Source of the DNA: Falciphora oryzae
Lineage: Eukaryota; Ascomycota; Sordariomycetes; Magnaporthales; Magnaporthaceae
DNA length: 64,000 bases
Reading direction: 5' to 3'
NCBI GenBank assembly: GCA_000733355.1
Contig: JNVV01000004.1
Span: forward strand, 1,590,785 to 1,654,784
In this document: in pieces, positions 47,723-59,504 of the stretch
How positions within the stretch are numbered: the stretch's first letter is position 1
How the letters are laid out: each line of letters opens with the position of its first letter
Notes under the pieces: generated by a model
Database searches by the model: none
What the model was told of the DNA's origin: nothing
Seen by the model: the letters and a program-made list of their open reading frames with translations, nothing else
Made by a program: the position numbers and the translations under genes

Positions 47723-48885
47723 ATGTTCCTGTCGCGCTCCGCCGTCGCCGTCGCGCGCCGGGCCGCCGTCGCCCCGGCTGTGCGTCGCGGCTTCGCCTCC
47801 ACCGTCGCTCGCCGTGAGTTCAAAACCCGACCTCGACAGATCTGCCGCCGAGCCGAGGCATTCAGAAATCCGCTCGTCGCCCATCGCCCGGGCTTCAGGG
47901 GATTCCAATTGAGCGGGGGGAGACTGATCTTTGGACTCTTTGGCTCGCAGGCTCGGGCAGCTCGTCGCAGCCCTCGACCCCGGAGAAGCCCATCCAGACC
48001 CTGGCCGGTACGATTTATGCCAACCCATGATCCCCTCAGAACGATAGGCGTCTTTGTCCACCCGCGCCGAAACGCCCCCGAACCGCTGGCGAATCTGCCT
48101 GGCGCGAGTTTTTGGCGCCTCTCCTGAGCTCTTGTCGCGGGGCCAATAGCGGGGTGGACAGGACTCCCGAGTTTAGAGATGTCCCAGGGCTGACAATTTG
48201 AGCTTCTTCTTCCTCGGCAACAAACTGCAGACATCAAGACTGCCGACGACCTCTTCGGCCCCGGCGCTAAGCCCGGCACCGTCCCCACCGACATGGAGCA
48301 GGCGACCGGTCTGGAGCGTCTCGAGATCCTGGGAAAGATGGAGGGCGTCGACGTTTTCGACATGCGGCCGCTGGACTCCTCGCGCAGGGGTATGTCTTTT
48401 TATTTCCCTCCAGTCATTCCTAGCGACACGACCGACGGCCAGAGGGGTCATGGGAGGAGGCGTGAAATCGCCACGGGCCCCGCTCTTTATGTGGAGGGGG
48501 ATGATATTGGACAATCGCTGACGCCTCCTTGTTGCGTAAACGCAGGAACCCTGGATAACCCGATCCTGGTCCGCTCGGCTGGTGACGAGCAGTACGCCGG
48601 TTGCACTGGCTACCCCCGCGACTCCCACGAGGTTAACTGGCTCACTGTGAGTTTAACCCTCTCAAAATCCGCCCCTCACCTTGCCATGAGAAGTCGCCCA
48701 TTTTAACTTTGATATTCGCCCGACAGATGTCCCGTGAGCGCCCCGTCGGCCGCTGCCCCGAGTGCGGCCAGGTTTACAAGATGAACTACGTCGGCCCCGC
48801 GGACGACCACGCCCACCACCACGACCACCACGGCCACGAGGAGCCCAAGACGTTTGCCGACTACGTTAAGCCCCAGTACTGGTAA
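47723..48885 (+). CDS. cox4: cytochrome c oxidase subunit Vb (yeast Cox4 homologue), 188 aa
   Basis: Five exons: 47723-47813, 47951-48007, 48231-48389, 48546-48646 and 48727-48885. All introns are GT..AG with matching phases. The first 30 residues form a classical mitochondrial presequence rich in Arg, Ala and Ser (AVAVARRAAVAPAVRRGFAS). The mature part carries the COX Vb fold: DMEQATGLERLEILGK, FDMRPLD, GTLDNPILVRS, and zinc ligands in YAGCTGYP and RCPECGQVY. Near the end is a His/Asp-rich insertion (DDHAHHHDHHGHEE) before the terminal YVKPQYW. It is a nuclear-encoded, matrix-side structural subunit of respiratory complex IV. The short second exon (57 nt) is easy to miss in automated models. 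Confidence 0.95.
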
Positions 48886-49543
48886 AGAACTCGCTGTTTG
48901 GATGAAAGAGTCGGGGGTTCGCCTGGTTGCTGTGGCATTGCTCGCGCTGTCTGCTCTCTCTCCCTCTTGTGGTCTGGGCTCGCGTCCGGAACGTCTTGTG
49001 TGGGGTTGGTGAACGAGGCATTCGAAATGTTGCGGGGCCGTCGGGGAGGACATCACGCTGTAGAATAGTCCGCAGGGAAGTGGAGGTGCATAGATTCATG
49101 TTTTCGTTTGTTGGCCTTGTGGTTTGTGATGAGGCTATGTTTTCATGTGACTGGAGGCCCAGCAGCTAGACTGCTCTTCTACTTGAAGAGGGGCCGAAAA
49201 GGAGGCGACGTCATCTAGCGCGGTTTCAGCCTGCGCAAGTCTAGCGTGCGCCGCGTCCTAGGGCTCTGGGCGTCAACAGGTCACAGCATCACTATACGAT
49301 CATAAACCTTTGAGAGCAAAGAGACGGGCAGCCTTGCAGTATGCGGGCCACGGCTCTAGTAACCAGCCGTACAGGGAGGGGTTGCGTGAACCGGTCTGCC
49401 AACCCCGGTTTCCCGAGCTAGAGCCGCGCAGAGCTAGCTCTCTGATGGGGTAAACCGGCAGCGGCGTTCTACCAGCACTCCGCTTCAACAATGTCCGAAC
49501 AGACACCAGCGATGGGGAGCCAGCCCGGCAGGGGTGTACCTCC
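48886..49543. other. convergent gene-free stretch
   Basis: 658 bp between the 3' ends of the COX gene (+) and the DUF4604 gene (-). No ORF of note. Confidence 0.6.
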
Positions 49544-50170
49544 TCAGTCGGCGTCGTCGCCAAAGCTGAGCTTTATCTTTTTTGCCTTTTTCTTCTCCTT
49601 TCCGGCGCCGCTCTGCTTCCCCGCTGCTGCTGTCGCCGAGTCCTTGCCTGATGTTGACGACCCGGCCTGTTTTTGTTTCAAGCCTGCACCGCCGGTGGGC
49701 TTCTTCTCCCTCCTCTTCTGGGTCTTGCCCCTGTCGTCGTCCTCGTCCTCGTCCTCGCCGCCTATGACCTTGCCCACCGCCAATTTCCTCTTCCTCTTGG
49801 CACCCGCCGCCTCCTCGGGCTCGGGTTTCTTGTCATCTGTGGCGGCCTTGTCGTCGTCGCCGTCGTCGTCGTCTTTGGTCCCCGTTGGTCGTAGTCCCTC
49901 CTCCTCATCTTCCGACTCGGCGGTCCTCACAGCGGACCCGTCGAGGCCGACGCGGACGCCGGCGACGACGTTGCCGCGCTCGTCCAGCACGACGGGCGCG
50001 TCCTCGGCCTCCTCGCTGCCCGACCGCTTCTTGACGGCGCGCCGGCGGCCCGCCAGGATCGGGTCTGGGCCGTCAGAGTAGGAAGAGGGGTGCTGGCCGC
50101 GCAGGCGGGCGAGGAAGGGCGGGAGGTTTTGGTTGTAGGAGAGGCTGTTTGCTGTGATTTTTTGCGACAT
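49544..50170 (-). CDS. DUF4604-family protein, 208 aa
   Basis: Single exon with its ATG at 50170. The N-terminus MSQKITANSLSYNQNLPPFLARLRGQ is the hallmark of DUF4604 proteins (a SYN..PPFL.RL pattern). RRRAVKKRSGSEEAEDAP and DERGNVV follow. The rest is low complexity, alternating acidic (DDDDGDDD, GEDEDEDDD) and basic (AKRKRKLAVGK, EKKKAKKIKLSF) segments. It ends in the conserved IKLSFGDDAD, also typical of the family. The function of the family is unknown. The basic clusters suggest a nuclear or nucleolar location, by inference. Confidence 0.9.
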   Translation of the reverse strand: MSQKITANSLSYNQNLPPFLARLRGQHPSSYSDGPDPILAGRRRAVKKRSGSEEAEDAPVVLDERGNVVAGVRVGLDGSAVRTAESEDEEEGLRPTGTKDDDDGDDDKAATDDKKPEPEEAAGAKRKRKLAVGKVIGGEDEDEDDDRGKTQKRREKKPTGGAGLKQKQAGSSTSGKDSATAAAGKQSGAGKEKKKAKKIKLSFGDDAD

Positions 50171-50675
50171 GTTGGGCGGGTGGCTGTTTGACTGTCGGGG
50201 GAAGGGTAGTAGAAGGCGGAGCCTCGCGCCCGTGAGGTGCGCTGTTGTTGAAGCCGGCGCAGGTGAGGATTGGATGGTGAAGGTCGATCTAGCGGATGGC
50301 AGGGAAGCTCGGTGGATTGGCTGTAGGGTTCAACCGGTGTTGACGAGGGTGGATGGCCGTTGGCGGCGTTGCACGGCTTTTGCTGTGTCGGATCTGGGGC
50401 TGGAGCACAATGTCTCAGCGTGTGCGGCGGCAGCAGCCAGCGGAGAATATTTGATGGTCGTGTTCGCCAAGCGAGAGCGCTAAAATCAACCACACACGCT
50501 CAAACCACGCAGCGCAACTTACGCTCAATTTCACCACTCCTTTCTCTTGAATCTCACGCCCAAAATCAAAACTACCCTATATCCATATGCGAGTTATATG
50601 TGCATTGGTTCTCGGCTTGTTTACAATCATGTTCTTTTCTCCTCTACAGTCAACAATTTCCCCGACACCCTGCCT
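50171..50675. other. gene-free stretch
   Basis: 505 bp holding the promoter of the DUF4604 gene and the 3' region of the amidohydrolase gene, both minus strand. Nothing else is seen. Confidence 0.6.
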
Positions 50676-52340
50676 CTACTGACCCAGCACACCAGCGTCG
50701 TGAACAACGACACCCCCAACAACGGTCAAGACGGACCTGATCTTCTTGAGGTCCTCATCTCTCACCGAGAAGTAGTCGTCGTTCAGGACGATCAGGTCCC
50801 CAAGGCGGCCGACCTCGACAGCGCCCAGCAGCGCCTCGTCGGGCCCGCCGAGGAACCACTGGTTGTCCCTCGTGTACCAGCGCAGCACCTGCGCGCGGTC
50901 GACCTGCTGGCCCTCGTTGACGACGTCCCCCTGCGCGTTCCTGCCCGTGGTGGCGTAGTAGGCGTGCACCCAGGGGTTCATGGGCGCGATGTTCATCCCG
51001 TCGGCGCCGAACCCGACGCGGACGCCGCTCTCGGCGATGTCGCGGAACGGCGGGCCGGCCCGCGGCCCGCGCCCGGCCAGGTAGTTCCAGCCGCTCAGGT
51101 TGACGCCGGCGCCGAGGGCTTTGAGGCGGGCGAGGTAGTCGGGCGTGATGAAGGGCACGTGCGCGATGACCCAGCGCAGCTTGTCGATGCCCCCCGGCAC
51201 CGTGGCGTTGACGCGCTCGAAGCCCTGGACCTGCGCCGCGAAGTCGGTCGTGGTCAGCGAGTGCACCTCGAGCCGCCACCCGGCCTCGCCGATTAATGTT
51301 GCTGCCTGCTCGAACACGGGCCCGCCCGCCGAGTCGACGGCGATAAACTCGCCGACGCCGCCGGTGCGCACCATGTCGTCGCCGTCAAAGGGCTTGGTGT
51401 CGCGCAGCCGCGCCCGCAGCGTCGGCAGGCCCGCGTCCGCGTCCATGTGCAGGTAGTTGATGCGCAGGCGCACCGTGGCGTCGCCGTCGGCGTGCACGGC
51501 CAGCCAGGGGTCGTGCATGGTGGTCAGGTCCTCGTGGCCGGCCCCGTCGCTCGGCGTGCCCGTGGCCGGGAAGGCGCCCTGGTCGATGTGCGTCGTGACG
51601 CCCATGGTCACCGCGTAGGCCATGGCGTCGCGGGCGCCGCGCTTGCGGTCCTGCAGCGTCAGGCGCCGCCGCAGCGCCAGCAGCGCCTTGCCTGTTTCCT
51701 GGCCCGCGGGCATGGAGCCGTCGGCGCCGATGGAGGGGCGCAGGGAGGCGTCGGCCAGCGAGGCGAAGTAGGCGCGCCCCGCCGAGTTGGTCACGCTGGG
51801 TCCGCTGAAGGAGACGGAGAGGAAGACGGGCCGGTCGGGCACGGCGGCGTCCAGCTCGGCCAGGGTCGGCAGGCGCCGCTCGCGGAACTGGTTGAAGTGG
51901 AAGCCGCCGATGGTGGTGACGAACTCGCCCTCGGGCACCGCACCGCCGGCCGCGCGTGCCCGCAGCGTGTCCTGGGCGTCCGCTACCGAATAGGCGTTTT
52001 CCAGCGGTGTGTGGTAGCCCGGGCGGTTGCCCATGAGCACGATGTGGTTGTGGTCGTCGACGAGGCCCGGCAGCGTAAGGCGGCCGCCCAAGTCGACCGT
52101 TTTCGCCGCCGCCGCGGCATCGCCCAGGGACGAGCGTGCCGCATCCTGGGAGTCGCCCACGTAGACCACCTTGCCCGCCTTGACGGCGACCACGGACGCG
52201 ACCGTGTCGGCGGCGTCCATGGTGTGGATCTTGCCGTTGAAGAGGAGCAGGTCGCCGGCGAGCGCCGCGGCCCGCGACTGCCAGGCCATGGCCGCGACGG
52301 CGGCGAGGGCTCGCACCGCCCAGGCCGTCACTGGCGCCAT
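50676..52340 (-). CDS. secreted amidohydrolase family 3 protein, 554 aa
   Basis: Single exon. The ATG at 52340 is the first true start. It opens a hydrophobic leader of about 26 residues (AWAVRALAAVAAMAWQS), which suggests a signal peptide. The metal-dependent amidohydrolase pattern follows: LLFNGKIHTMD, a strand-rich N-terminal barrel, the HxH metal site H97-N98-H99 in GLVDDHNHIV, then LEVHSLTTTD, WVIAHVPFI and GFGADGMN for the remaining ligands. The C-terminal part closes with GAVEVGRLGDLIVLN as in dihydroorotase-like and AepA-type members. It would hydrolyse C-N bonds of an unknown amide or cyclic amide. A secreted member is less usual, since most relatives are cytosolic; the leader might instead be a membrane anchor. 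Its lack of introns and very high GC differ from several neighbours. Confidence 0.87.
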   Translation of the reverse strand: MAPVTAWAVRALAAVAAMAWQSRAAALAGDLLLFNGKIHTMDAADTVASVVAVKAGKVVYVGDSQDAARSSLGDAAAAAKTVDLGGRLTLPGLVDDHNHIVLMGNRPGYHTPLENAYSVADAQDTLRARAAGGAVPEGEFVTTIGGFHFNQFRERRLPTLAELDAAVPDRPVFLSVSFSGPSVTNSAGRAYFASLADASLRPSIGADGSMPAGQETGKALLALRRRLTLQDRKRGARDAMAYAVTMGVTTHIDQGAFPATGTPSDGAGHEDLTTMHDPWLAVHADGDATVRLRINYLHMDADAGLPTLRARLRDTKPFDGDDMVRTGGVGEFIAVDSAGGPVFEQAATLIGEAGWRLEVHSLTTTDFAAQVQGFERVNATVPGGIDKLRWVIAHVPFITPDYLARLKALGAGVNLSGWNYLAGRGPRAGPPFRDIAESGVRVGFGADGMNIAPMNPWVHAYYATTGRNAQGDVVNEGQQVDRAQVLRWYTRDNQWFLGGPDEALLGAVEVGRLGDLIVLNDDYFSVRDEDLKKIRSVLTVVGGVVVHDAGVLGQ

Positions 52341-54722
52341 CGTCAAGTGGGAGCCGTGGGACGTTATATGTTTGAAAGATATTCCGAGCTCTCAGTAGAT
52401 CTACGCAAGCAAAGCGCGGTTTCCGTATCGGTTTAACGAACGCAGCCTGGGTGAAATCAACAACCGACGCTTGCCACGGCGCATCTGCTACCTCCTTTTA
52501 TGCTCGTATCCGACCATAGTGACCTTCATCTGCCGGTAGAATATGCCCGCCCACACCCGCCCACCACTCCCGCCCCTCTCGCGCGATCCGCCTAGATGCT
52601 ACCTCAGCTCGGGGCAACCGCGGGGAGCAAATAGGCCGCAAATAGTTAATCGGCAAGTGTTGCATCGCCAAGTCGGCTGCAATTCCAGCCCGTCCTTGAC
52701 CCGACGACTTCCCACTCGCAGGTCGATGACGCGAGCGCCCAGGCGATATTCAATAGTCCTGCATTCCAAACCAGCACCACCGTTTGTTAGCTTCCCTATG
52801 CATTTTCCATCGATCTTGGAAGGCAGCGCTCGATAAACCGCGCAGCAAAAATCGCAAAACGACTGGAATAAGTAATGACTCGTCCTTGGCATTCGCTCGG
52901 GCTGCTATGGCTTACAAAGCTCGCAATGGGGGGTTGGGGTGCCATCGGGGGTGCCGACGTGCAGTTCCGTCTCCCGTGCTGGCTTTCCCTTGCATCGTCG
53001 TTTACTTGAGGGACCGAGCCTTATGCGGACCCACGGCGAACAGTCCAAGAAAGAAAACCCACCGCATCACTGGGCAAGCTAGACATTGTTAATACTCCTA
53101 CCGTCTATACCTAGCTACCAAAACGGCTAGCATAACGTAGAGGAAAGGAATGAAGATTGAAGGAGAGTGAGAGAAAAAAGAATAGAGGGGAGGAAATCGG
53201 CATGGCAAATGCTGCCGAGTCTCCCCAGCCACGAAGCAGAAGCCCGGCTACAGAAACCCACCTATAGGAGATTCCCCTCTAGAAATCTCTGGTAGATACC
53301 CAAAGGGCCTCCGCAAAGTGCTTGTACCTGACCTCGAATCAGGGTCTATGGGGTTGCAGCTAGATGCGAAGATGGCTCAGCCAGGTAGGAGAAGTTCAGG
53401 TCTGGAAGCCCCCTTGTTCGGCTGTCAACGCATGCTAGCATCCTCCAATACAATATCTTCTGGCAGCCAACGGAGATTTTTCACCACGATTTCGTGTAGG
53501 GCACCACCACTCTTCGATGTTTAGTGCGCTATCCGGCAGCCAAGCGAGTTAGCGTCTCAACGCAGCACTTGATGCGGAGGCAGGGCCAGGCTCCTCCCCC
53601 CAGCTCTGAAGAATCTGAGGATGGGAAGAACGACCACAGTACCAAGCGGCAGACAGTCAGTGCTTTGATGCCCGTGTCCATATTACCAAAGTCTCTATCT
53701 ACACCTTCACACCAGGCTCGCCCGAAGAAGACGAATGGCGCGAGGTTTCGGTGAGCGCGGCCCTGCCCCTGGCTTCTGCATAGCCACGCCAACCGTCTCA
53801 ACTATCTTGAGACCATCTGATAAAAGCCATCAAACGTGGCGCGGGTGGCAACCCAGTTTGATTGAAAGATAAAGAAGAGGAGAAGTAATATTCGTGGCAT
53901 AATGGCAACACGGTATAAAAAAAAAGATACATAATAGTATATGGCAAAAGAGAATAGGAGGTGGAGGCCGTTGAATGAAAAAAGAGAGTAACGTAAACGT
54001 GAAAAAGCCCATCGCATAGTAAAGGAAAAGTCCCAAGACCAGATTCCGTCCCATCATGATACTTCATACGAATACAAACAAGTGTAACGATATATTTTGT
54101 GTGAGTGTGTGTGGTGAGCAACCAACAGGTGTTTGATGGGGAGGTGTTTTTTGTTGGGCGGTGGCTGACGAAGAGGATTGAGCGAGGTTCCCCATTCATC
54201 AATTGTCGTGCCTACCGCCTTTCCCCAAGGTAAAAAAAGAAAAAAAAAAAAAAAAAAACCATCATCGGCGGTCCATTCCAACCTTCCAGAAGCGAGAGAC
54301 GAGAAAGAGAAAAAAAAGGAGTTTTTAGATGGGTGAAAAAAAAAAAAGGGGCGAATGTAACCCCATACCAAAAAAAAAAAAAAAAAAAAAAGGGAGGGAG
54401 GTGGAGACAAGGTTTGGTCCGTGCACTTTTGGACCGGTCCCATGTTTGCGTTTTCCGACCTGGGGTCAGACCAACCAAGCAAAAGACGGGCGAACCCCCC
54501 ACAGCAAGCCGCAAAAAACCGACAAGAAAAAAAAAACCATAGCACAGGAAAAGAAAGAAGAGGATAGAAAATACAAGATGGAGAAACCAGAAAGCGCGAC
54601 TCCTCAGTTGACGCAAAGGCCCAAATAAAGCAAGAAAAAGTCAACACGGGGCGGGGGACGCCTCCACGATTAAATCCTTTTTTTGGGAGCCCACAAAGCT
54701 TCGCGCCAACATCGTCCGTCGA
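52341..54722. other. 2.4 kb gene-free region with A tracts
   Basis: Lies between the amidohydrolase promoter and the 3' end of the Myb-like gene. The right part is A-rich on the plus strand (T-rich in the minus-strand transcript direction), with A runs at 54241-54258 and 54370-54391. ORFs here are phenylalanine or lysine runs from homopolymers. Confidence 0.55.
54370..54391. repeat. poly-A tract
   Basis: There are 22 consecutive A. A further 18-A run is at 54241-54258. Confidence 0.95.
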
Positions 54723-56000
54723 TTACGCACCGACCCTCTCCTCCATCCTCCTGACTATCTCCCTCTCCTTGGGGCTCCTGGGGTCGGCGTCGATGCCGAG
54801 GATGGCGGAGATGCGGGTCTTGTCGGACTTGGCCGCGTTGATGCTGTAGGCCTCGCGGTCCTCGGGCGATAGGACGGGGGTGATGGGCGTCTGCGCCTGC
54901 TGGCGGTGGGAGCCGTTGCAGCACGGCGACGACGAGGGGCCGCTCCTCCAGGCCTGCTCCAGGGCCGCGGGGCTGGCGCCGTGGCCGTACTCGGCCGCGA
55001 TGCTGGACCAGAAGCCGGTGCGGTGGGCCGCGTAGATAGCGGCCAGGCGGGTCAGGTCGACGGGCGGCATGTGCTGCGACGACGGCGTCGGGCCCGCCGG
55101 GGGCGGGAGGCCGGAGCAGTCGAGGCGCAGGCTGGGGTGGTGGTGCGGGTGCGATGGCGACGACGACGGCGCGTGCGCGACCTTGGAGCTCGTCGGGGTC
55201 GTGAAGTTGGCGGCGGGCAGGAGGGGCGCGGCATGCTGCTGCATATCCGACATGGGGGCCGGGTAGCCCCTGCTGACGGGTGGCGAGGCCAGGGCCATGT
55301 TCATGGAGGCGGGCTTGGGCAGGATGGCGGGCAGCCGGGGCGAGTGGTGGCCGTTGCCGCCAGACATGATGGCGGGCAGCTGGACGCCGCCGGCCGGCGA
55401 CCCTGGGCCGTACATGCTGCCCGTGGGCGAGACGGACCGCGACGACGACTCGTGGACCGGCGAGGGGATCGTGGCGGGGAGGATGGGCGAGTGGCCGCCG
55501 GTGGACGAGCCCGACGAGACGCTCGTGGTCCGCTTGCGGCGGTTCGACCCGTGGCTGAGCTGGTGGTAGTGCAGCCGGCAGGCGAGCTCTGTCTTCTTGA
55601 GGTGGGCGGCGATGTGCTTGTACGGCATCTTCTGGAGACGGGTCTGGAGCAGGTAGACTTCCTGTTTCGTTTGCAAGCGGTTCGTCCCTTGGTCAGCCTC
55701 TCATCCCAACCCTGAAACGGTTCCTGTTCCAGGTGGTGCACCACCTGATCAGAGGGATTTCGTCCCACGCTCGGGGACGCCACCCCTGGGCCCGGCAGCC
55801 CTGCGCACTCTGGGCTCGATTAGGAGAAAACAAAGCCAAGAGAACTAAACAAAACATACCTCATCCTCGCTCCAGGCCCGGCCGCCTCCGGTCGACGCCG
55901 TCTTGCGGTTCTTGGACACTCCGTACTCATGGCGGTCCACGATGTCCGAGGTCGGCTGGTAGAGCGCGGGGGGCGCCGTCATGTGCATGGTTGGAGACAT
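54723..56000 (-). CDS. Myb/SANT-like DNA-binding protein, 359 aa
   Basis: Two exons: 55860-56000 and 54723-55661. The 198-nt intron has a GTATGT donor, a GGCTGACC branch and a CAG acceptor, phase 0. The splice creates a Myb-like helix-turn-helix from about residue 40: RAWSEDE joined to EVYLLQTRLQKMPYKHIAAHLKKTELACRLHYHQLSHG. NRRKR follows, a likely nuclear signal. The middle is Pro/Ser/His-rich and disordered. The C-terminal 55 residues (ITPVLSPEDREAYSINAAK and DKTRISAILGIDADPRSPKE) look conserved. I infer a nuclear transcription factor or chromatin protein. The start at 56000 was chosen; an in-frame ATG at 56120 would add 40 low-complexity residues. Two further in-frame ATGs follow within seven codons. 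Confidence 0.85.
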
Positions 56001-58351
56001 TCCTTCTTCCTTTTTTGGGTCTTTTACCCAACTCCTTCTGCAAGCTAACTCCCTTGTTTCGACCGGTGTATGTCTCGGCTGCGGTTGGTCGGTCGTGGTG
56101 GTGATGGTGACGGCGATCACTGTGCGTGGTGTCCAGAGAAAGAAAAAGCTCGAAGCTAGTTCGAGTGGGGAAAACGGGCAGGCCTAGCTGCGTCAAGAAT
56201 CGAAGATTGTCGGAAAACGTGTGATCCGGCACCTCTGGGTCTCGTGTGCCCTTCAAACAACGAAAGTCCGGCTTAATCGGTCTCTGCGGTAGAGAGGATC
56301 GTTGGACGGCGACGGCGTCTGTTCTTGAAGGGAGCGGTGGTTGGCGAAACGAAAGGGGGCGGCCAGGAATCAGAGAACGGATCCGGACAATAGAAAAAGC
56401 AGTATAAAAAGGGTTTTTAAAATTGGTTTGTCGTTAAAAAAAAAGGACCAGATTATACTGAATCGAAGGCGAGTTCTTTTCCTGATAAAAGAGTGTATGC
56501 AGCCAAGCCAAGCCAGTTGGGCAAAGGGTAATAAAAGAGAGTAAGGGTTTAGCTGCGGGAAAGAAAAGAAGTGAAGAAAGGAACGGGACACACGCAACAG
56601 CGTCGTGATAGAGAAAGATACTCTCAATTCTGAGGATCAACCTGGGTAGAGGAAGAAGATAAACAAAAGGAGGAGGAGAAAAAGAAAAGAGACGCTCGGG
56701 AACGGGGAAGGACAAAGGTAATAATGGATCGATATTGGCGTTGACTGGCGTGCATGATGTTCGGGTGGAGGCACATCCACCAGCAGTCGAGGACGACGGG
56801 CCAGGGGGGCGTGTAAGGGTGTGTGAGAAGACGAAGAAGAAAGAAGGGGGGAGAGGGAAGTTTGTGGGTGGTGGACTCTAAACCAGACCGCCCAGTCCAG
56901 CAGAGCATCAGGGCCATGTTTGGCAGGCAGACCCTGTCGGTCCTGCAACCCAGGCGGAGGGCGGACGCCATGGAGGCTCTGGGACCCGGGACGCTGGCCA
57001 GATCTGGACGTGCAGGGGTGTGTAAGTGCACATCGCACGGACGATGGACGATGGGGGGTGTGAGGGCGAAAGCGTGGGTTTGAACCAAGCATAACGCAAG
57101 ACCGGTCGCGGTGGGCCTAGTCTGGTACGGTAGCACTCGGCCCAGTAAATGACACTTTTTTCTTTCCGTCTCTTTTGACGGTCATCATTGCCTAACCCTC
57201 TTCTTCCTCCTTGCCCAGAAGGACCCTTGCCGATCCGAGTCTGGAATCGCGAGAGGACGTGCGTGCGTTCCAAGGAAGAGAAGAAAGATGGCGGTTTGTG
57301 TATTTCCGCGTGGCCTTGACCCACGACACACGACACACTAGCCTTGTTCGCTGTGGGCTCCGTCGCCAAGCAGTAGCAGCAACGGCCGGATTCTCGTTGC
57401 CTTGTGGATGGAGCATCATCACGGAGTCGACTGACATAAGGAAAACAGGCAAAGGCCCCGGGCCGCTAGGCAGGAGAAGACGAAATGGACAGGCGAAGCG
57501 ATGCAGGAGGCACCAGGTGCTCCGGGCTTTGTTTCCTCTTCCCATGCATGGCGGTCGCCCAAGGCCCGCCCGCATGTTTTGAAGCGGCGCGCCTGGCAGG
57601 CAGAGATCCCGGTGCCATGAGGGAGGAAGGGCGGCAAATTCTGTCGGCCAGCCTAACCACTCGAGATCCTAGGCAGGGGTTCGGAAGTGATTTTCTCGTG
57701 ATTTTTTGTCGCTTCTAATTTCGGCAGCGGGGAGGCCACATCTCTGGACTCCCCTCCTGACTCCCTTCGATCCTTCTGTGGTGCCGCGATTCTGCCATGA
57801 GCCCGGCGTGGGTGGCATCGTAAATGTGTAGCAGCAAGCGCCCGGGATAGTGCCTGCTTGCGAGCGCCGTTCGCTCCGCCTTGTTTTGGCCATCATGTTT
57901 TCTGCGGCAGGCCTGCAGGGCCGGCCTTCGGATGAGGGAACAAGACAACAGATCACTGGAGAGTCAGGGTTTGCTGGCGCGCGGTCGGTCGACTGGCCGC
58001 AGGTGTCCAGGGAGGCAGAGGTAGGGGGTCAGAAAACACACTAGGAACACCGATCAGGAACGGCGGGCCGTCAGGAGGGATCTAGATTGGCCAGAGGCCA
58101 TGCCAACCCAGGCTAAGACAACCTCGGGCGGGCACCGGCAACGGTACGTGCTGGACCATTTCCAGCTGACCGGATACCGGCCAGGTCTAGCACATGGCGC
58201 TAACGGAGCCCGTCAGGGAAGGCCCTTGAGGCTGAGGGCTGCGCCAGTGACGCGACGTTTCGACGCGGGGCGGCGTGCAAATCGACGGAGGCGAAAAACT
58301 AGACCAGGAGATGAGCAAAAGAAGAGGAGCCAAAAACAACAAAAAAGAAAG

Positions 58352-58374
58352 AAAATAAAATAAAATAAAATAAA
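58352..58374. repeat. (AAAAT)n pentanucleotide repeat
   Basis: Four full AAAAT units plus a partial unit lie in gene-free DNA. Confidence 0.95.
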
Positions 58375-59480
58375 GGTCTGTGACGTTTGACGGACGTTGT
58401 TGCTTAACGTGTTACAGAAACGCGCCCTGGCTTGCAGAGGCGATCCTGATTGGCCTTTGCCCCACTCAAAAATGGGCCGCTCCCCGCCGGCCGTCGCCTT
58501 GGCGCGCCTGGTCCCCCGTCCGAACCCCTGCCCTAGGCTCAGGGTGCCCCGGACATGGTGCCCCTTCTCGTCTTGAGGCCGCTTCCCCCTTGCAGTTTGT
58601 TTTTTTTTGAGCCGCACACCCCGGTCCCGAATGTTTTGGTTTTGGGGCAACAAGACAAGCCGATTTGTTTGACATTCGGGCCCGTTGAAACATGAGGTTG
58701 TTTTCGGTTTACTCCAGTCTCGTGCTTTGGTTTTGCAGCGAACCGACCACCTCGCGGGAAACCTTTTCTCCATGCTCCGCCGTGTCGGGTTTACGACACG
58801 GCCGCCACCAGCAAACAGCCCAGTTCCGAACAAAGCTGCGCGTGGTTGCTGTGGCGCGAGAGGCGAGAGCCTTTTTTTCTGTCTAATAATAAATCAGGGG
58901 TCGTTCGTCCGTCCACCCAGTTCTGGCCCCGCTGACAAAGGTGCAGACCGGGGCGGCGACGACGTCAGTATCCCTTCAGCGAACATGGAGGGCCGCTGTC
59001 CGCAGCGTCTTCCACGCCTTCCATGCAATCGCCCGTTCGAGCGCCGCGTTAATTGCAGGTTTTGGAAGTCGCCTGTGCAGTGTGCTTCTGTGCGGTGCTC
59101 GCTGCCCTCTATCCGATACGAACAAGATCTGCGCCCTCGTCCGTTGCCCCGGCTCGCACGGCCTGCGAGGCCAGCTCTGCATGCAGAAATCCCAGCTAGC
59201 GATTGTGTCAGAGCGGGCGCCAGCCTGAAATGCTGTGATGTGACTGTTGTGTGTCCTGTCATATGCGTGGTGCATGTGTGTAGTGCGCTAGCATACGTGA
59301 TGGCATGCATGTAGCTACGGCTACGAGCTGCCTGGCTCTGCTTGGCTTGCGAGCGCCCGCCAGCAGAGACAGCCAGCATCCAAGCGGTGGTGCAGTGCAC
59401 GGGCAGACGCCATGTAGGCTCAGTAGGTTGCACTCAATCTGCTGATGCTTACATACACACACCCACACAGGCACTCACTC

Positions 59481-59504
59481 GGCGCTGGCGCTGGCGCTGG
59501 CGCT
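59481..59504. repeat. (GGCGCT)4 hexanucleotide repeat
   Basis: Four perfect tandem GGCGCT units. Confidence 0.95.

Noticed and set aside
51447..52436. 329-aa plus-strand ORF opposite the amidohydrolase
   Set aside because: It is an Arg/Val/Gly-rich composition shadow of a high-GC exon.
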